This document shows positions 44,623 to 53,118 of a DNA stretch of 64,000 nt, one piece after another (within the stretch, counting starts at the first letter, position 1; each line of letters starts with the position of its first letter). Both the position numbers and the translations under genes were made by a program. The DNA comes from Streptomyces endocoffeicus (GTDB lineage Bacteria; Actinomycetota; Actinomycetes; Streptomycetales; Streptomycetaceae): contig NZ_JAERRG010000027.1 of NCBI RefSeq assembly GCF_016741935.1, positions 89,106 to 153,105 on the forward strand, read 5' to 3'. The notes beneath the pieces are model-generated. The model ran no database searches. It was not told where the DNA came from and was given only the letters and a program-made list of their open reading frames with translations.

Positions 44623-45405
44623 ATGGCGCACATGCTGAACTACAACCTCGCCGTCCCCGATGTGGATGACGCCGGTGTCCTGGCCGCCCTGGTGGCTGAG
44701 GGCGATGAGCTCGACGCCCTGGTCACAGCCGTGGACGACTGGTCCGGACCGACGCCGGCACCGGGCTGGACGGTCGCCCACCAGATAGCCCATCTCGCGT
44801 GGGCGGACGCGAACGCACTCAGCGCCTTACGCACTCCGGACGCGTTCGGCGCCGAGCTCGGGCGGGCGGAAGCCGAAGGCAGCGGATACGCCGACAAGGC
44901 CGCCGCCGCGGGAGCGGCCAAACCGCGGTCGGTACTCCTGGAGGAGTGGCGGACCGCTCGAGCGGAACTGGCGGCGGCACTGTGCGACACGCCATGGGAC
45001 CACGCATTCCCCTGGTACATGTCGAAGGTGACTCCGGCCCTCATGGTGCCCCTTCGTCTGATGGAAACCTGGGCACACGGGCAGGACGTCTTCGATGCGA
45101 TGGGCGTGGCGCACCGCCCGACGGATCGGCTGCGGCACGTGGCTTCGCTGGGGGTGTTGGGACGGGAGCTGTCCTTCGCCGCCGTCGGACTGCCCGGGCC
45201 GGCGGACCCCTTCCGCGTCGAACTGACAGCTCCTGACGGACGGACCTGGGTGTGGGGCCCCGAGGCCGCCGCGCAACGGGTACAGGGCAGCGCCATGGAC
45301 TTCTGCCTGTGTGTCACCCGGCGTCGCCCCTGGTCCGAGACCGACATGACGGCGACCGGCGAGGACGCACAGAAGTGGCTGGAGCTGGCGCGCGTCTTCC
45401 TCTGA
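44623..45405 (+). CDS. TIGR03084-type metal-binding protein (mycothiol-dependent isomerase/DinB fold)
   Basis: 260 residues, ATG with GGAGGAG eight bases upstream. PAPGWTVAHQIAHLAWAD and the later LRLMETWAHGQDVFDAMG supply the His residues of the DinB-like metal site of the mycothiol maleylpyruvate isomerase N-terminal family. A C-terminal SCP2-like half (FRVELTAPDGRTWVWGPE; FCLCVTRRRPW) is present. It is a soluble enzyme that may use mycothiol; the reaction is unknown. It is a single gene immediately after the IS remnant. Confidence 0.85.
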   Translation: MAHMLNYNLAVPDVDDAGVLAALVAEGDELDALVTAVDDWSGPTPAPGWTVAHQIAHLAWADANALSALRTPDAFGAELGRAEAEGSGYADKAAAAGAAKPRSVLLEEWRTARAELAAALCDTPWDHAFPWYMSKVTPALMVPLRLMETWAHGQDVFDAMGVAHRPTDRLRHVASLGVLGRELSFAAVGLPGPADPFRVELTAPDGRTWVWGPEAAAQRVQGSAMDFCLCVTRRRPWSETDMTATGEDAQKWLELARVFL

Positions 45406-45840
45406 GAGCGTGTCCGAGGCCGCCAGCGGCCCATGCTCGACGTAATCAACCGGCCACCCGACAGGCTTTCAGGGCAGCGAAGTACGGCGCCGGCGATCGG
45501 TTTTCGGGACGTCGCAGACGACGGCCCCGCCGACTCCCCGGGCACTCACCGACCGTCTTCTCACGGACGGCTGCCGACCAAGTCGGAGCTCAAGGAGTTG
45601 GACGAGTTCCTGCTGGCGCGGGCGATGGAGCACGATTCGCCGACGTTGCCGTTCCGGCTGGGGTGTGAGTACCTGATCTCGGCGCGGGTGATTGCAGGGG
45701 GCGTTGTGGCACGGGGTTGCGGCGCGGGGTGGTGCTCAACGGCGCGACACAACTGCAACCGTTGGGTTGCAGTTACGGGCTCCGATGTGCAACCGTTGAG
45801 TTGCGGATCGATGCGCGGGAAACACCCGAGGGAGGAACCC
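45406..45840. other. Spacer with an unexplained coding-like remnant
   Basis: Within this 435-bp stretch, 45577-45700 translates to KSELKELDEFLLARAMEHDS and on to LGCEYLISARVIAG without a stop and with good codon bias, but no start or family is recognised. It may be the tail of a lost gene. The right end holds the ArsR-type operators. Confidence 0.4.
45751..45805. promoter_or_regulatory. Two ArsR-type operators
   Basis: First site: AACTGCAACC-GTTG-GGTTGCAGTT, a perfect 10-bp inverted repeat (45751-45774). Second: TGCAACCGTTGAGTTGCG (45788-45805), with matching half-sites GCAAC and GTTGC. They sit 36-90 bp before the first gene of the SRPBCC-ArsR-DUF899 operon and are the expected autoregulatory sites of its ArsR protein. 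Confidence 0.75.
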
Positions 45841-46338
45841 ATGAACGACACCACTTACACCGACGCCGAGCTCACCGAGCTTGACCGGATCGCCCGGCAG
45901 ATCGACATCGACGCCCCGGCAGAGCGGGTCTGGGAGTTGGTCGCGCGCCCCGGCTGGTATGTCAACGACGGCGCGGTCGAGGCCGACCCGGACATGCGCT
46001 ACGAGGGCGACGTGGCCGTGGTGCGCCATCCGACGCTGGGCGAGTTCCGGTTCCGGACAGTGACGCTGGACAAGCCGCGCTACGCCGCGTTCCGCTGGAT
46101 CGGTACCCCGTTCCGGGATGAGTCGGCGCCCTCGACCCTCGTCCAGTTCTGGATCGACGAGCGGGACGGCGGCGGGGTGACCCTACGCGTCGTCGAGAGC
46201 GGATTCTCCGGCCTCGCCGACGACCCGGCCGCGTGGCTGAAGGAGCGCGAGGGCAACGACAAGGGGTGGCTCGCCGAACTGGAGGCCGCGAAGGCGTTCG
46301 TCGAGAAGTCCGCGCCGACCCCGACGACGCGACCGTGA
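45841..46338 (+). CDS. SRPBCC/AHSA1-family protein
   Basis: 165 residues from the ATG at 45841 (GAGGAACCC upstream). IARQIDIDAPAERVWELVAR is the typical first strand and helix of the AHSA1/START-like fold, and the C-terminal helix GWLAELEAAKAFVEK closes the cavity. It binds a hydrophobic ligand of unknown identity. It overlaps the ArsR gene by 4 bp (GTGA). The pair SRPBCC-ArsR is a common actinobacterial arrangement in which the regulator controls the operon. Confidence 0.9.
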   Translation: MNDTTYTDAELTELDRIARQIDIDAPAERVWELVARPGWYVNDGAVEADPDMRYEGDVAVVRHPTLGEFRFRTVTLDKPRYAAFRWIGTPFRDESAPSTLVQFWIDERDGGGVTLRVVESGFSGLADDPAAWLKEREGNDKGWLAELEAAKAFVEKSAPTPTTRP

Positions 46339-46682
46339 CCGTGACCGCCACTCTCCCCGTCATGTGTGCGGCGCTCGGCGACCCGACGCGCTGGGAGATC
46401 CTCACCCGGCTCGGCGAGGGCCCCAAGTCGGCGTCCACGCTGGCCCGGGTGCTGCCGGTGAGCCGACAGGCGATCGGCAAGCACCTGGAGGTGCTGCGCG
46501 AGGTCGGGCTGATCGAGTCCGAGCAGCGCGGGCGCGAGGTCGTCTATCTCGCGGTCGGCGCCCGGCTCGGCGCGCTGGCCCGGGAACTGGACCGGATCGG
46601 CCGCTCCTGGGAGACCCGCCTGCTGCGGCTCAAGGAACTGGCGGAGCGCCCCGGCCCGGTAGCCCCAGAAACCTCCGAGTGA
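46335..46682 (+). CDS. ArsR-family transcriptional repressor
   Basis: 115 residues. Winged helix with LGDPTRWEILTRLGEGPKSA and VSRQAIGKHLEVLREVGLIE. There is no CxC metal motif, so the inducer is probably not arsenite or a soft metal. Start GTG is inside the SRPBCC stop. It presumably represses its own operon through the two upstream dyads. Confidence 0.92.
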   Translation: MTVTATLPVMCAALGDPTRWEILTRLGEGPKSASTLARVLPVSRQAIGKHLEVLREVGLIESEQRGREVVYLAVGARLGALARELDRIGRSWETRLLRLKELAERPGPVAPETSE

Positions 46683-46721
46683 GGGAAGACGACTGATGAC
46701 TTACGACGATTGGACACGATC

Positions 46722-47492
46722 GTGACCGAGTACGACAGCAGGAGGGGGGACCCCGACCGCGCGCCGGCCCTGCCGCCGGTGGCCGAGCGGGCCGCCTTCC
46801 AGGCCGAACTGGACAAGCTGCGAGTCCGCGAGAAGGCGCACACCCGGGAAGGCGACGCGATCGCCGCGGCCCGGCGCCGGCTGCCCATGGTCGAGGTGGC
46901 CGCCGACCTCGAACTGACCGGGCCCGACGGGCCAGTCGCCCTGCTCGACGCGTTCGAAGGGCGCCGGCAGCTCATCGCCTACTACTTCATGTGGCACGAC
47001 GGCCACGACGCGGCCGGGCAGTGCGAGGGCTGCACCTGGGTCACCACCCAGGTGCAGGAGCTGTCCTACCTGCACTCCCGCGACATCACTTACGCGGTCT
47101 TCTGCCAAGGCCCGTACGAGGAAAGCCGCCGCTACCGGGACTTCATGGGCTGGGAGGTGCCGTGGTACTCGGCCCTTCCGTCGCATGACGAGCTCCTGGT
47201 CGGACGCCACGTCGGCATGATGCACCTGGTCTGCTACCTGCGCGACGGCGACCGCGTCTACGAGACCTACTGGACGACGCTGCGCGGGGTGGAGGCGACG
47301 GATTACAGCTACGCGCTCATGGACCTCACCGTGTACGGACGCCAGGAACCGTGGGAGGACTCGCCCCCCGGCTGGCTGCTTGGCCAGGGAACACCCGCCG
47401 ACCACGTCGGCATGCGGAGCAACGGACGTCCCATCCCCCAGTGGTCCCGCATCGAGGCCGGGCACTCCGACGACCTCACGCCTCGACCGTGA
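46722..47492 (+). CDS. DUF899-family thioredoxin-like protein
   Basis: About 256 residues. A thioredoxin-like fold is suggested by LLDAFEGRRQLIAYYFMWHD and QCEGCTWVT, with the family's GCTWV motif, then SHDELLVGRHVGMMHLVCYL, and the ending GWLLGQGTPADHVG. DUF899 proteins are predicted redox proteins without a proven reaction. The start is GTG 46722 (an upstream TTG at 46710 is possible). A 9-codon reading frame with its own ribosome site ends on this GTG (see findings). It is the last gene of the SRPBCC-ArsR operon. Confidence 0.85.
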   Translation: MTEYDSRRGDPDRAPALPPVAERAAFQAELDKLRVREKAHTREGDAIAAARRRLPMVEVAADLELTGPDGPVALLDAFEGRRQLIAYYFMWHDGHDAAGQCEGCTWVTTQVQELSYLHSRDITYAVFCQGPYEESRRYRDFMGWEVPWYSALPSHDELLVGRHVGMMHLVCYLRDGDRVYETYWTTLRGVEATDYSYALMDLTVYGRQEPWEDSPPGWLLGQGTPADHVGMRSNGRPIPQWSRIEAGHSDDLTPRP

Positions 47493-48017
47493 CGGCACAG
47501 TCGGCTCGCAGTCCCGGGTGGTTGGCGATCAGCCGCCGGTTGTGAGATACGCGCCAAACGGGTACGACAGGTGGCGTCGGAGCCGGTGGGAGGAGATGGC
47601 GGGCCCGGACGGGAAGGCGGGCCCGGACGGGAAGACGGGCCGCATCGCCTAGGAAAAACGATGACACCCGACCAGGACCTTCGCGCAGCAGTGGTGCGCT
47701 AGCTCCGGCACGGCGAAGATCCCCCATCTCTTGCACCCGCGAGACCCCACCGAGTCCCCGAGCTGGGTGAGGCGACACCCGACAAGGGGCGCTCCTACCT
47801 GGTGCCGGCCCGCAGCGCGCGTGTCCTTCTCGCCCGCACCCCGGTGGCCGACGACGACACCGTGACGGTGGACGAGGGTCTGGTGCTGCGCGCGCTGGCC
47901 GGCTGTCGGCTCCAGCTCTTTCGCCTCGAAGATTCGGGCTATCGGCGTTACATGTCCAACGCGCCCGAACTACCAGGCGAAGCGGGCCCCTATCTCGACT
48001 CCGCTATCCCCACCTCC
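47493..48017. other. 525-bp spacer, no supported gene
   Basis: A frame at 47802-48026 (VPARSARVLLARTPVADDDT; LFRLEDSGYRRYMSN) shows decent codon bias but ends inside the neighbouring minus-strand gene. It has no ribosome site and matches no family I know. It may be a remnant; the sequence before it is broken by stops. Confidence 0.4.
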
Positions 48018-48755
48018 TCAAGATGATCCTGCGGTGCCCGAGCCCACCGCCATCCGCTGCTCCAGTACACGGGACACGGAGTTTCGGAGATTTTCATCGG
48101 CCTTTACGGCCCACTCATGGAACTGCGCCACCACTTCGGGGCCCGCGCCCTGGGGGGAGCCTGCGTCGAGGGGTGGCATGGGGTCGTATTCCATGGCCAG
48201 CTGTGCGAATTTCGCGGTCTTTTCTCCGAGGGCGTGCGCCGTGACCGTGAGGCCGAAGTCGATGCCCGCGGTCACGCCGCCGCCGGAGAACCTGTTCCGG
48301 TCGACGCATACTCGCTCCGTCGACACCTCGACCCCCAGCCGTGCCAGATGGTCACGGGTGGACCAGTGCGTTGCCGCGCGATAGCCGTCGAGCAGCCCGG
48401 CCGCGGCGAGGACGAGTGATCCGGTGCAGACCGAGGTGATGTACGAGGCCGTCGCACCGCGGTCGGCCAGAAACGCGATGGCCGCGCTGTCCAGCATCAC
48501 CTTGTCCACGGATCCTCCGGGCACGAACAGGATGTCCAGCCGGGCGGGGCAGTCGTCGAATGTGACGGTCGGCGTGATGGTCACTCCGGTGTCGGAGACC
48601 ACCGGTTCAAGTGTGCTGGATATCAGGTGGACCTTCATGCCCGCACCCGCGAAGGCCGTGTGCGGACCGATGAAGTCCAATGTGGTGTGGTCGTTGAAAA
48701 GAAGCATACCGACTTCCAACGTCCGTTCGGTTCCAGCGTTATTCTCTTCGCTCAT
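48018..48755 (-). CDS. DJ-1/PfpI-family protein, isonitrile-hydratase-like
   Basis: 245 residues from the second ATG (48755). The class I glutamine-amidotransferase-like fold: VGMLLFNDHTTLDFIGPHTA, DILFVPGG, and SVCTGSLVLAAAGLLDGYRA with the nucleophile-elbow Cys. The SVCTGS... and ATHWST motifs match isonitrile hydratase InhA and its close relatives, which hydrate isonitriles to N-formamides. The substrate here is not proven. It is divergent from a GlxA-type regulator of the same fold family. Confidence 0.88.
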   Translation of the reverse strand: MSEENNAGTERTLEVGMLLFNDHTTLDFIGPHTAFAGAGMKVHLISSTLEPVVSDTGVTITPTVTFDDCPARLDILFVPGGSVDKVMLDSAAIAFLADRGATASYITSVCTGSLVLAAAGLLDGYRAATHWSTRDHLARLGVEVSTERVCVDRNRFSGGGVTAGIDFGLTVTAHALGEKTAKFAQLAMEYDPMPPLDAGSPQGAGPEVVAQFHEWAVKADENLRNSVSRVLEQRMAVGSGTAGSS

Positions 48756-48826
48756 GCCGACCACGCTAGTTGTCGAAATATCTCTGATCGAGTGGCAGTT
48801 CTGACAGGAAGCGCTATTTTTCTGCC

Positions 48827-49786
48827 ATGCAGTCCTCTACGCTTACCGCCGGTGCGCCCCACACCATTGCTCTCCTGGTTCTGGAGGGTGTAGTGGCCTT
48901 CGATCTGGGAGTCCCACTGCTGGTGTTCGGCGCCTTGCCCGATGACTACCGCATCGTCCTCTGCGCGCCCGAGCCGGGACCCGTGTCCAGCTCCGATGGC
49001 TTCTCACTGGGCGTCAGCCAAGGGCTCGACACTCTGGCACAGGCCGACACCCTCATCGTCCCTGGCTATGACCTAGACAAGCCCGTCGCGGCCACGGCGC
49101 TGGAGGCGTTGCGCAAGGCCCATGCCGACGGGGCGCGCATCGTGTCCATTTGCAGTGGTGTCTTCGCTCTTGCCGAGGCCGGCCTGCTCGACGGGCTGAC
49201 CGCCACTACCCACTGGCGGGCGGTGGACCGCCTTGCCCGACATCACCCCGCCGTACTGATCGATCCGGATGTTCTCTACGTCGACCAGGGCCGGATTCTT
49301 ACCTCCGCCGGCGCCTCCGCGGGGATCGACCTGTGCCTGCACATCATCCGCCGTGACCACGGCGCGGCCGCCGCCAACGCCGCGGCTCGACTCGCGGTCG
49401 CGGCGCCACACCGTACCGGTGGCCAGAGCCAGTACATCAAGCGGTCCATACCTCACACGTCCGGGCAGTCACTCGCCCGGACCCGGGAGTGGGCACTGAC
49501 TCACCTCGGCGAACCGCTGCCGGTCCGCCGACTGGCGAAACACGCGGCCTTGTCGGAGCGCACCTTCGCCCGACGCTTCGTGGAAGAAGTCGGCGTATCA
49601 CCAGCACAATGGCTGCTGACCGCTCGCATCGACCTCGCCAAACAGCTTCTCGAATCCGGTGACCACAGCATCGACGAGGTCGCCCGGCGCGTCGGCCTCG
49701 GCACCGCCGCCAACCTCCGCGCCCGCTTCCACAAAGCCACCGGCACCAGCCCAACCGCCTATCGCCAGACCTTCACCCGCCACTGA
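48827..49786 (+). CDS. GlxA-type AraC regulator (DJ-1/PfpI domain plus AraC HTH)
   Basis: 319 residues. The N-terminal DJ-1-like domain has DTLIVPGYDLD, then SICSGVFALAEAGLLDGLTA and TTHWRAVDRLA; the sensing Cys is retained. The C-terminal AraC domain has two helix-turn-helix units (PVRRLAKHAALSERTFARRF and SIDEVARRVGLGTAANLRAR). It is likely an activator of the divergent isonitrile-hydratase-like gene, with the 71-bp spacer between them as the promoter region. Confidence 0.92.
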   Translation: MQSSTLTAGAPHTIALLVLEGVVAFDLGVPLLVFGALPDDYRIVLCAPEPGPVSSSDGFSLGVSQGLDTLAQADTLIVPGYDLDKPVAATALEALRKAHADGARIVSICSGVFALAEAGLLDGLTATTHWRAVDRLARHHPAVLIDPDVLYVDQGRILTSAGASAGIDLCLHIIRRDHGAAAANAAARLAVAAPHRTGGQSQYIKRSIPHTSGQSLARTREWALTHLGEPLPVRRLAKHAALSERTFARRFVEEVGVSPAQWLLTARIDLAKQLLESGDHSIDEVARRVGLGTAANLRARFHKATGTSPTAYRQTFTRH

Positions 49787-49833
49787 GACAGGCCCGCCAA
49801 CAGCCCGGCATGACGGTGGGGTGGAGCGAGCGC

Positions 49834-49920
49834 GCCTGGGGCGTGGTCTCGGCAACGGTCAACACCGCCATGCAGATCGGTGGCTCCATCGACACTGCAC
49901 TGCTGAACGCCCCCGCCACC
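49834..49920 (+). pseudogene. Fragment of a DHA2-type MFS transporter
   Basis: The translation AWGVVSATVNTAMQIGGSID followed by TALLN is the conserved TM11 loop of 14-TM MFS drug pumps (usual form SATVNTSQQVGGSIGTALLN). Nothing else of the gene remains, so this is a short deletion remnant. Confidence 0.65.
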
Positions 49921-50171
49921 TGCCCCAGGCAGCGAGCGTGCCCGCTCTCCGGCGTCCGGCCCTTCCTGGCCGGCCCAGATGCGGATGGTCTGCGCGGACG
50001 AGCGACGCTACGCGTCCCGCATAAATCCCGGATAAAACTTCCCGTTACGTATGAGAAATACTCTCACCTTCAATTAAGTAAGACCTCATTGAAATTGGTA
50101 TCGACGACCAGGCTTCCTCGCGTAACGTTTTCCCCGTCGCCACCGGAAGCCGCAAACCCGGCGGCGACAAG

Positions 50172-50188
50172 GAATGCGACACGCATTC
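50172..50188. promoter_or_regulatory. 7-bp inverted repeat upstream of the Pro/Arg-rich peptide gene
   Basis: GAATGCG-ACA-CGCATTC, 56 bp before the peptide's ATG, in an unusually AT-rich stretch (about 50020-50240) that also has TCGAAATATCGAAA. It is probably a promoter-linked operator. Confidence 0.45.
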
Positions 50189-50244
50189 ATCCCTTGGGTT
50201 CACCCTTTGGGAAATACTCGAAATATCGAAAGACGGAGAATTTC

Positions 50245-50406
50245 ATGAGCGTCCGTAAGATCATCGCCATCCCGGCAAGGCCGAGCAACGCCCCCTCGGC
50301 CCCGAGCGCCCCGCGGCCCCGCCCGACGCAGCCGGGCTGCGGCTGGCAGCCGAGCCGTCCGGCCCGTCCGGGTCCGAGCGGTCCGGCCCGTCCGATCGGC
50401 GGCTGA
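50245..50406 (+). CDS. Pro/Arg-rich cationic peptide, candidate exported peptide
   Basis: 53 residues, ATG with GGAG nine bases upstream. N-terminus MSVRKIIAIPARP is followed by a Pro-rich segment with PRPRP and QPSRPARPGP and the end PARPIGG. 14 Pro and 7 Arg plus one Lys, no Asp or Glu, one Cys (GCGW). No Sec signal, leader-cleavage GG site or RiPP-modifying enzyme is recognisable. The composition resembles proline-rich antimicrobial peptides. It lies in its own transcript (terminator follows) upstream of an ABC exporter. Alternatively it could be a spurious GC-rich frame; codon third positions and the ribosome site favour a real gene. Confidence 0.5.
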   Translation: MSVRKIIAIPARPSNAPSAPSAPRPRPTQPGCGWQPSRPARPGPSGPARPIGG

Positions 50407-50419
50407 CGTCCACACCTTC

Positions 50420-50451
50420 CGGAGGCGGGCCCTGTGGGGGGCCCGCCTCCG
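50420..50451 (+). terminator. 13-bp stem terminator after the peptide gene
   Basis: CGGAGGCGGGCCC and its exact complement around TGTGGG, 13 bp past the peptide stop codon. It separates peptide and exporter transcripts or attenuates read-through into the exporter. Confidence 0.85.
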
Positions 50452-50538
50452 GGCACGTATGCACCGGATGCAGCGACGCATGGGCGTAAGGACACATGGA
50501 CGCAAGGACGCATGGATGCACGGAAGAGGAGTGGCGCG

Positions 50539-52578
50539 GTGTCTCCGTACGACGATCACCCGACGGTACGGCTGCGGGTCATCACGCCCGTGCCCAAATT
50601 TCCCGCGCCGAATCCCGCACCGAATCCCGCACCGGCGTTCACGGAGGGTGAGGGAGGGGTAAACAGCCCCTCCCTCACCACCGACGGCAGCAATGGCACT
50701 GCCCCCGCTCGCGCCGGAGTATCAATAAGCGCATCCGCCCGCCACGCCTTCCGCACTTTCTGGCCGATGACCAAGGGCGACCGGCTTTGGCTGGTGCTGA
50801 TATGCCTGTGCGTCGTGGTCGCGGCCCTCGCGGAGGCCGGTGCCGTCCTGCTCTTCGGTGAATTGACTGACAAAGCTTTGCAGAAAGGGTCGGTCAGCGC
50901 GTTCTGGGGGCCTGCCGCACAGTGGCTGGGGGTGGCGACCTTCGGTGCCATCATCGGTTACGTCGGGAACTCCGCCGCCGTATGGGTGGCCGAGAGATTC
51001 GTCATGCGGCTCCGGGCCCGGATCTTCGGCCACGTACAGGCTCTGCCGCCGCACTTCTTCCAGCGCCACCGACAGGGCGATCTCGTCGAACGCCTCACCG
51101 GAGACGTCGAGGCCATCGAGCAGATGGTCGTCTCCGGGGTGGTCCAGACCGTATCGGCGGTGTTCAGCACGGTCTTCTTCTTCGGCGCCGCGCTCATCCT
51201 GCGCTGGGACCTGGCCCTTGCCACCTTCGTTCTGGCCCCGCTGTTCTGGCTGGCCGCCCGGCAGTTCGCCACCCGTATCAAGACCGCGGCCCGGCAGGAA
51301 CGCGTCGCCGACGGGGCGATCACATCGGTCGTCGAGGAGTCGCTGGGCAACATCGTGCTGACCCAGGCGTACAACCGGCGGCGGGACGAGGAGAAGCGGC
51401 TGAGCACCGAGGCCCGCGCCTGGATGCGCGCGTCGGTGCGCGGGAACCGGCTGAGCGAGATGTACCAGCAGCTGGTCGAGGTGATGGAGACAGTGTGTGT
51501 GCTGGCCATCATCGGGCTCGGCGTCTGGGAGATCTCCGAGGGACGGATGACGCTCGGGCAGTTGCTGTCCTTCGCCGCCTTCCTCGGCTATCTCTTTCCG
51601 CCGATCCGGCAGTTGGGCCAGCTCGGGCTCATCGTCACCGCCGCCACCGCGGGCGCCGAGCGGCTGCTGGAGATCCTCACCGCCGAGCCCGCCGTCACCG
51701 ACCCGCCCGCCGTCACCGACCCGCCCGCCGTTCCCTACCCGCCCGCCGTTCCCTACCCGCCCGCCGTTCTCTACCCACCCCAACGGATACGCGGAGTGGT
51801 GGACTTCGACCGGGTCTGGTTCCGCTACCCCGGCACAACCCCCGGCGGGGACACGGCGATGGCCGGCCACGCCCCCGCCCCGCACGCCCTCCGCGATGTC
51901 TCCTTCACCGCTCGCCCCGGGGAGCTGATCCTGGTCACCGGTCCCAGCGGCGCCGGCAAATCCACCGTCTCAAAGCTCCTGCCCCGCTTCTACGACCCGG
52001 TCGCCGGCCACATCCGGCTCGACGGGATCCGCCTGGACTCCCTCCCGCTGGAATTCCTGCGCGAGCGCATCACCCTTCTTCCCCAGGAGACGCTGGCCCT
52101 GCACGGCACCATCCGCGAGAACATCGCCTGCGGACGACCGGGCGCGACCGGCGACGAGATCTTCCGGGCCGCCCGGGACGCCGCCGCGCACGACTTCATC
52201 GCTACGCTCCCCGACGGCTACGCCACCCATATCTCCCCAGGCACCGCCCAGTTGTCCGGCGGCCAGCTCCAGCGCATCGCCATCGCCCGCGCCCTGCTGC
52301 GCGACTCCCCCGTCCTCGTCCTGGACGAGCCGACCGCCGGCCTCGACGCACTCTCCGCCCGCCAGGTGATCGCCCCGTTGCACCGCCTGATGTCCGGCCG
52401 CACGACCCTGCTCATCACCCACGATCTGCACTTGGCCCCCGACGCCGACCGCATCCTCGTCCTCGACCACGGCCGCCTGGTCGAGTCGGGTCGCCACGAG
52501 GAACTGCTGCCCCGGGGCGGCACCTACGCCAATCTCTACGGCGCCGGCGCCGCCCGACAGCTGACTCCCCCCTCGTGA
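50539..52578 (+). CDS. ABC exporter with fused TM and ATPase domains
   Basis: About 679 residues from the GTG at 50539 (AGAGGAG seven bases upstream). A Pro/Asn-rich cytoplasmic N-terminus (NPAPNPAPAF) of about 70 residues precedes a six-TM type IV exporter domain. The ATPase has Walker A GPSGAGKST, signature LSGGQ and Walker B VLVLDEPTAG. Between the domains lies a DPPAVTDPPAVPYPPAV linker from five 18-bp repeats. Such half-transporters work as dimers and export lipids, drugs or peptides. It is downstream of the Pro/Arg-rich peptide gene, which is a candidate substrate. Confidence 0.9.
   Translation: MSPYDDHPTVRLRVITPVPKFPAPNPAPNPAPAFTEGEGGVNSPSLTTDGSNGTAPARAGVSISASARHAFRTFWPMTKGDRLWLVLICLCVVVAALAEAGAVLLFGELTDKALQKGSVSAFWGPAAQWLGVATFGAIIGYVGNSAAVWVAERFVMRLRARIFGHVQALPPHFFQRHRQGDLVERLTGDVEAIEQMVVSGVVQTVSAVFSTVFFFGAALILRWDLALATFVLAPLFWLAARQFATRIKTAARQERVADGAITSVVEESLGNIVLTQAYNRRRDEEKRLSTEARAWMRASVRGNRLSEMYQQLVEVMETVCVLAIIGLGVWEISEGRMTLGQLLSFAAFLGYLFPPIRQLGQLGLIVTAATAGAERLLEILTAEPAVTDPPAVTDPPAVPYPPAVPYPPAVLYPPQRIRGVVDFDRVWFRYPGTTPGGDTAMAGHAPAPHALRDVSFTARPGELILVTGPSGAGKSTVSKLLPRFYDPVAGHIRLDGIRLDSLPLEFLRERITLLPQETLALHGTIRENIACGRPGATGDEIFRAARDAAAHDFIATLPDGYATHISPGTAQLSGGQLQRIAIARALLRDSPVLVLDEPTAGLDALSARQVIAPLHRLMSGRTTLLITHDLHLAPDADRILVLDHGRLVESGRHEELLPRGGTYANLYGAGAARQLTPPS
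51685..51774. repeat. Five tandem 18-bp units in the exporter linker
   Basis: Units of the type CCGCCCGCCGTCACCGAC and CCGCCCGCCGTTCCCTAC encode a repeated hexapeptide PPAVTD/PPAVPY between the membrane and ATPase domains. The frame is conserved. Confidence 0.92.
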
Positions 52579-52589
52579 ACAGGCCGCGC

Positions 52590-53049
52590 GCCGCAGGCGA
52601 TACCCCGCCCGCGGTACCGTCTCCACCACCGTCGGCTTCCCGAGCTTGGCCCGCAGCCTGCTGACCGTGATCCGTACGGCATTGCTCCGGTCGCCTAATT
52701 CCCCGCCCCACACCCGCGCCACCAGCTCCTCGCTGCTGACCACCGCCCCGTCGGCCCGCATCAGCACCTCCAGTACGCCGAACTCCCGGCCCGACAACAC
52801 CACCGGCCGCCCCTCGCGACTGGCCCGGCGGCGCGGCGCGTCCAGGACGAGTCCGGCGCACTCAAGGACGGACGGGCGCGACCGGCACGGCACGGCGGTG
52901 TCGTCCCCGACGACCTCCACGGCGTAGCCGGCGCGCCGCAGCTCGTCGGCCAGGTGCTCGGCCGCCGATTCCCCACGCTGCGCGAAGTCGCCCATGAGGT
53001 CGTCCTCGTTGTCGTCGCCCGCCATGGCGTCCATGATCAGCACATGCAT
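52590..53049 (-). pseudogene. OmpR-type response regulator missing most of its receiver domain
   Basis: The protein starts MHVLIMDAMAGDDNEDDLMG, the first strand of a receiver, then goes directly to LADELRRAGYAVEVVGD without the phosphorylatable Asp region. The C-terminal winged helix is complete (LSGREFGVLEVLMRADGAVV; SRLRAKLGKP; RAGYRLR). The frame then has no stop and continues antisense through the ABC exporter to 51970. Internal deletion plus loss of the normal end marks it as decayed or rearranged. It lies beside an IS5 remnant. Confidence 0.6.
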
Positions 53050-53118
53050 GGGTGTCTGTGTACCAACCGGAGGTTTGCGACGCTGTAAAGATCGCGGCGT
53101 CAGCCGGTACCACAACAA

